The notes under the pieces were generated by a model. That model saw only the letters and a program-made list of their open reading frames with translations, did no database searches and was not told the DNA's origin. A stretch of 64,000 nt of DNA from the NCBI GenBank assembly GCA_047626725.1, contig JBLHSG010000015.1, positions 41,902 through 105,901 on the forward strand, written 5' to 3'. Source of the DNA: Ascidiaceihabitans sp034111945. GTDB lineage: Bacteria > Pseudomonadota > Alphaproteobacteria > Rhodobacterales > Rhodobacteraceae. The translations under genes were made by a program, and so were the position numbers. This document shows, in pieces, positions 61,622 to 64,000 of this stretch (position 1 is its first letter; every line of letters starts with the position of its first letter).

Positions 61622-62718
61622 GCGTGCAAGTTCACATCACCCACACCATGGGCAGTTTCAAACTGGACGCGGGGTTTGACGCCAACGCTGGTGTTACCGC
61701 GATTTTCGGGCGATCAGGTGCTGGGAAAACCACGCTGATCAATGCAGTTGCAGGGCTGTTGCGCCCAGACGCGGGGCACGTGCGCATTGACGGTGACGTG
61801 TTGTTTGACGCGGATGCAAAAACCTTTGTTCCGCCGCACAAACGGCGCATGGGATACGTGTTTCAGGACGCCCGATTGTTTCCGCACATGACCGTGCGCC
61901 AAAACCTGCGATACGGCGCGCGCCACGCTGGGCGTGGATCGCAAACGGGACAGTATGATCCGTCGTTCGATGATGTGATCGACCTGCTGGGTCTGGCAGA
62001 TTTGCTAACACGCCAGCCCCATGATCTGTCGGGAGGCGAAAAACAAAGGGTGGCGTTGGGGCGCGCGTTGCTAAGCCGCCCGCGTATGTTGCTGATGGAT
62101 GAACCGCTGGCCGCCTTGGACAGTGCGCGAAAAGATAGCATTTTGCCCTACCTTGAGCAGCTGAAATCCGGCGCGGTGGGATTGCCGATTTTATACGTCA
62201 GCCACGCGCTAGACGAGGTCGCGCGCCTTGCTGATCATTTGGTGATTTTGGCAGAGGGCAAGGTCGCGACAACAGGCCCGCTTTTTGATGTGCTCAGCGA
62301 TCCTACCGTTGTCCCCCTGTTAGGTGTGCGCCAAGCAGGCGCCGTGATTTTGGCGACCGTTTTGGCGCATAATGACAACGGGATCAGCACCTTGAATGTC
62401 AGCGCAGGTCAACTGGATCTGCCCGGTGTTCAAGCCCCGATTGGTGCACGCGTGCGCCTGCGGGTCATGGCGCAAGACGTGATTTTATCGCGCACACGGC
62501 CGGTTGGTTTGTCATCTGCAAATATCCTGCCGGTCACGGTACGTAACATCCGAACAGGCGCAGGTCCGGGGGCGGCTGTGGCCTTGGATGCAGGAACAGA
62601 CCGTTTGCTGGCGCGCATCCCCGCGGATGCAATTGGCAAGCTAGACTTGGCCGTCGGGCTAAGCTGTTTTGCCGTGATCAATGCCACATCAGTCGCCCCA
62701 CAATCGATCGGGCGCTAG
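61618..62718 (+). CDS. modC: Molybdate ABC ATP-binding protein ModC
   Basis: This 366-residue ATPase has Walker A FGRSGAGKTT, the signature LSGGEKQRVALGRAL and Walker B RMLLMDEPLAALD, plus a C-terminal mop-type domain (about 295-360) that binds molybdate and mediates feedback inhibition. It energises import by ModB. It ends 29 bp from the convergent EcsC-like gene. Confidence 0.95.
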   Translation: MSVQVHITHTMGSFKLDAGFDANAGVTAIFGRSGAGKTTLINAVAGLLRPDAGHVRIDGDVLFDADAKTFVPPHKRRMGYVFQDARLFPHMTVRQNLRYGARHAGRGSQTGQYDPSFDDVIDLLGLADLLTRQPHDLSGGEKQRVALGRALLSRPRMLLMDEPLAALDSARKDSILPYLEQLKSGAVGLPILYVSHALDEVARLADHLVILAEGKVATTGPLFDVLSDPTVVPLLGVRQAGAVILATVLAHNDNGISTLNVSAGQLDLPGVQAPIGARVRLRVMAQDVILSRTRPVGLSSANILPVTVRNIRTGAGPGAAVALDAGTDRLLARIPADAIGKLDLAVGLSCFAVINATSVAPQSIGR

Positions 62719-62747
62719 GGATTATGCCATAGCGTTCTAAACGGCGG

Positions 62748-63518
62748 TCAGTTGTTTTTATTCAATGGTAAGGGCAACAGGCGCGCGCGTAATTTCGCGA
62801 CAAGATCTGCGTGCGGCTGATCAGCATCGATCGCCAATTTACGCAATCCAAAGTGAATATGCGCCATATCCGTGTAGTAGCTGGTGTAGGCATAATTGGT
62901 CGCAGCACCGGCAACGGCCCCTAGGATCGGTACGGCTTGGGCTGCTAGTTTCTGGCCCAGAACAACCGATAAACGCGGCGCGACCCGTGCGATGATACCT
63001 TGAACCGCAGCACCGCTAAGTGCCGTGCGCGCACTGAGAAACGCAAGGTCAGCGCCATCATCATGGGCCATCGGACCACCGGCGGTGAACACTTGTACGC
63101 AATCAAACCGCACACTTTCAGACGTCACATCAAAGCCGTGGGACTCAGCGACACCTTCGATCACGCGCAGCAACAATGTGGTCGTCACCGGCAATTCCGC
63201 AAGCGCTGTCGGCAACCCGCCAAAACCACCCGCAGCGCCCATGGCAGCACTGACTGACGCGTTTAGCCAACTGGCTTGATCCGGAACCATATCGCGCGAT
63301 TTATGGGCCGCTTTCATCGCTTGGCGCAGGGCGGCTTCGGTTGCGCCTTGTAACCCGTCACGCGCGGGTTTGGGCAGACGTTGCAGCAAATGATCAGCCT
63401 GTAGACCCAGCGAATTCAGCAGATCAATGCCAATGCCACCAGCCCCTTTGTACCGCTTAGCAAGCGCGTCTAATTCCGCATCAACATCGACAACACGTAA
63501 AACTGGCAATTGGGTCAT
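62748..63518 (-). CDS. EcsC-family protein
   Basis: This 256-residue protein shows the EcsC pattern: LPKPARDGLQGATEAALRQAMKAA near the N-terminus, the Gly/Ala-rich helical stretch VSAAMGAAGGFGGLPTALAELPVTTTLLLRVIEGVAES, and Ala/Gly-rich helices APRLSVVLGQKLAAQAVPILGAVAGAATNYAYTSYY. The function is unknown; the name comes from the ecs operon of Bacillus. It may associate with membranes through the apolar helices. It has its own ribosome site. Confidence 0.9.
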   Translation of the reverse strand: MTQLPVLRVVDVDAELDALAKRYKGAGGIGIDLLNSLGLQADHLLQRLPKPARDGLQGATEAALRQAMKAAHKSRDMVPDQASWLNASVSAAMGAAGGFGGLPTALAELPVTTTLLLRVIEGVAESHGFDVTSESVRFDCVQVFTAGGPMAHDDGADLAFLSARTALSGAAVQGIIARVAPRLSVVLGQKLAAQAVPILGAVAGAATNYAYTSYYTDMAHIHFGLRKLAIDADQPHADLVAKLRARLLPLPLNKNN

Positions 63519-63562
63519 GGGTGCTCCTTTAGATCAAAAGATCGGGGTTACGCCCGCGAATT

Positions 63563-64000
63563 TCAAGTCTCGCTGCGTCTGACCTGCCCGTGCACACCTT
63601 CCCAAGCATGAGGTTTCAGTGCCCGTCCCAGCACACGATCCGGATTGGTTGGCGGTGGCATTATGACGCCTGTAAGACGCTGGAATCCAAAGCGATTATA
63701 ATAGGGCGCATCGCCGACCAGCATCACGCGGGTCCAGTGTAATGTCATGGCAATATCAAGGCTGGCCTCTACCAATTGATGCCCTAAACCTTCGCCTTGG
63801 CGGGTCGGGTGAACGGCAACCGGGCCTAATAATAACACAGGCGCATCCCCGACCAACACCGGCCAATACCGAACTGCACCACCCAAAACGCCATCAATAT
63901 CACGAGCAGCGAGGGACAAATCAGGCACGGGGGGGACATTGTCGCGCAAACGATACGACGATAACGCCTCGCGACCGGGCGCAAAACACAAGTCGTAGAG
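63563..64000 (-). CDS. GNAT-family N-acetyltransferase, 5' end cut by the window
   Basis: The frame is open to the right window edge, so the start lies outside; 145 residues are seen. The acetyl-CoA loop LGPVAVHPTRQGEGLGHQLVEASLDIA is the GNAT motif A (Gln/Arg-x2-Gly-x-Gly/Ala). The part VMLVGDAPYYNRFGFQR is typical of the YhbS-like branch. The substrate is unknown. Confidence 0.9.
   Translation of the reverse strand, partial: LYDLCFAPGREALSSYRLRDNVPPVPDLSLAARDIDGVLGGAVRYWPVLVGDAPVLLLGPVAVHPTRQGEGLGHQLVEASLDIAMTLHWTRVMLVGDAPYYNRFGFQRLTGVIMPPPTNPDRVLGRALKPHAWEGVHGQVRRSET

Overview
The window reads as chromosomal DNA of an alphaproteobacterium of the order Rhodobacterales, most likely a marine Roseobacter-group member. 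The basis is gene content and order: the run SPOR protein, dac, tmk, holB, tatD and MBL hydrolase; an EI-Ntr (ptsP) gene next to an aspartate kinase gene; an Anbu-type proteasome-like protease operon; and TGA-N9-TCA iron boxes. No species can be named. Coding density is high. I see no insertion sequence, prophage, CRISPR array or origin. One tRNA gene (Ser-UGA) is present. Both ends of the window cut a gene: phnM on the left and a GNAT acetyltransferase gene on the right.

Region by region. 1-0.9 kb: end of phnM (phosphonate C-P lyase pathway). 1.0-5.8 kb: a plus-strand operon of transglutaminase, circularly permuted ATP-grasp, alpha-E protein, second transglutaminase and Anbu protease. Codon 22 of the ATP-grasp gene is TAA. 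5.8-12.0 kb: a minus-strand operon of nitrilase-type hydrolase, large PLP amino-acid decarboxylase, ATP-grasp ligase and C45 Ntn-hydrolase. Then come gabT and, divergently, a PuuR-like regulator, so the whole 5.8-14.9 kb block looks devoted to amine or polyamine chemistry. 15-22 kb: tRNA-Ser and the housekeeping run SPOR-dac-tmk-holB-tatD-MBL, interrupted by a VanA-like Rieske oxygenase. 22-24 kb: an AEC transporter and a YihY/BrkB membrane protein whose 3' ends overlap. 24-29.5 kb: a signalling island with two response regulators, two histidine kinases and a Tat-exported solute-binding protein that has no permease beside it. 29.8-34.4 kb: an SDR gene, then a divergent locus (cupin plus FAD oxidoreductase; TetR plus MttB-family methyltransferase) around a 34-bp palindrome.

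34.4-47.7 kb: an ArsC/Spx-like protein; a PNPOx-FNR-ferredoxin fusion with a GST and a divergent LysR regulator with its operator; an ABC exporter with an AttH/CrtC-like lipocalin-fold protein; LysE; an acetolactate-synthase-like enzyme; a second LysR regulator; and a methyltransferase. 47.7-53.9 kb: an iron island with a siderophore-type ABC importer ending in a pseudoazurin gene, a YeiH-family membrane protein, and an unknown Cys-containing protein coupled to a siderophore-interacting flavoreductase. Two TGA-N9-TCA boxes lie in its two promoter regions. 53.9-64 kb: IclR, ptsP, lysC, SDR, DUF1178, Nudix, modABC with a possible Mo-box, EcsC and the partial GNAT gene.

The main points for a second look are the nonsense codon in the Anbu operon, the decarboxylase/ATP-grasp/two-amidase operon as a candidate undescribed amine-conjugate pathway, the solute-binding-protein signalling island, the 34-bp palindrome in the MttB locus, and the pseudoazurin and unknown Cys protein in the iron island. 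All functional statements come from reading the sequence; no database search was run.
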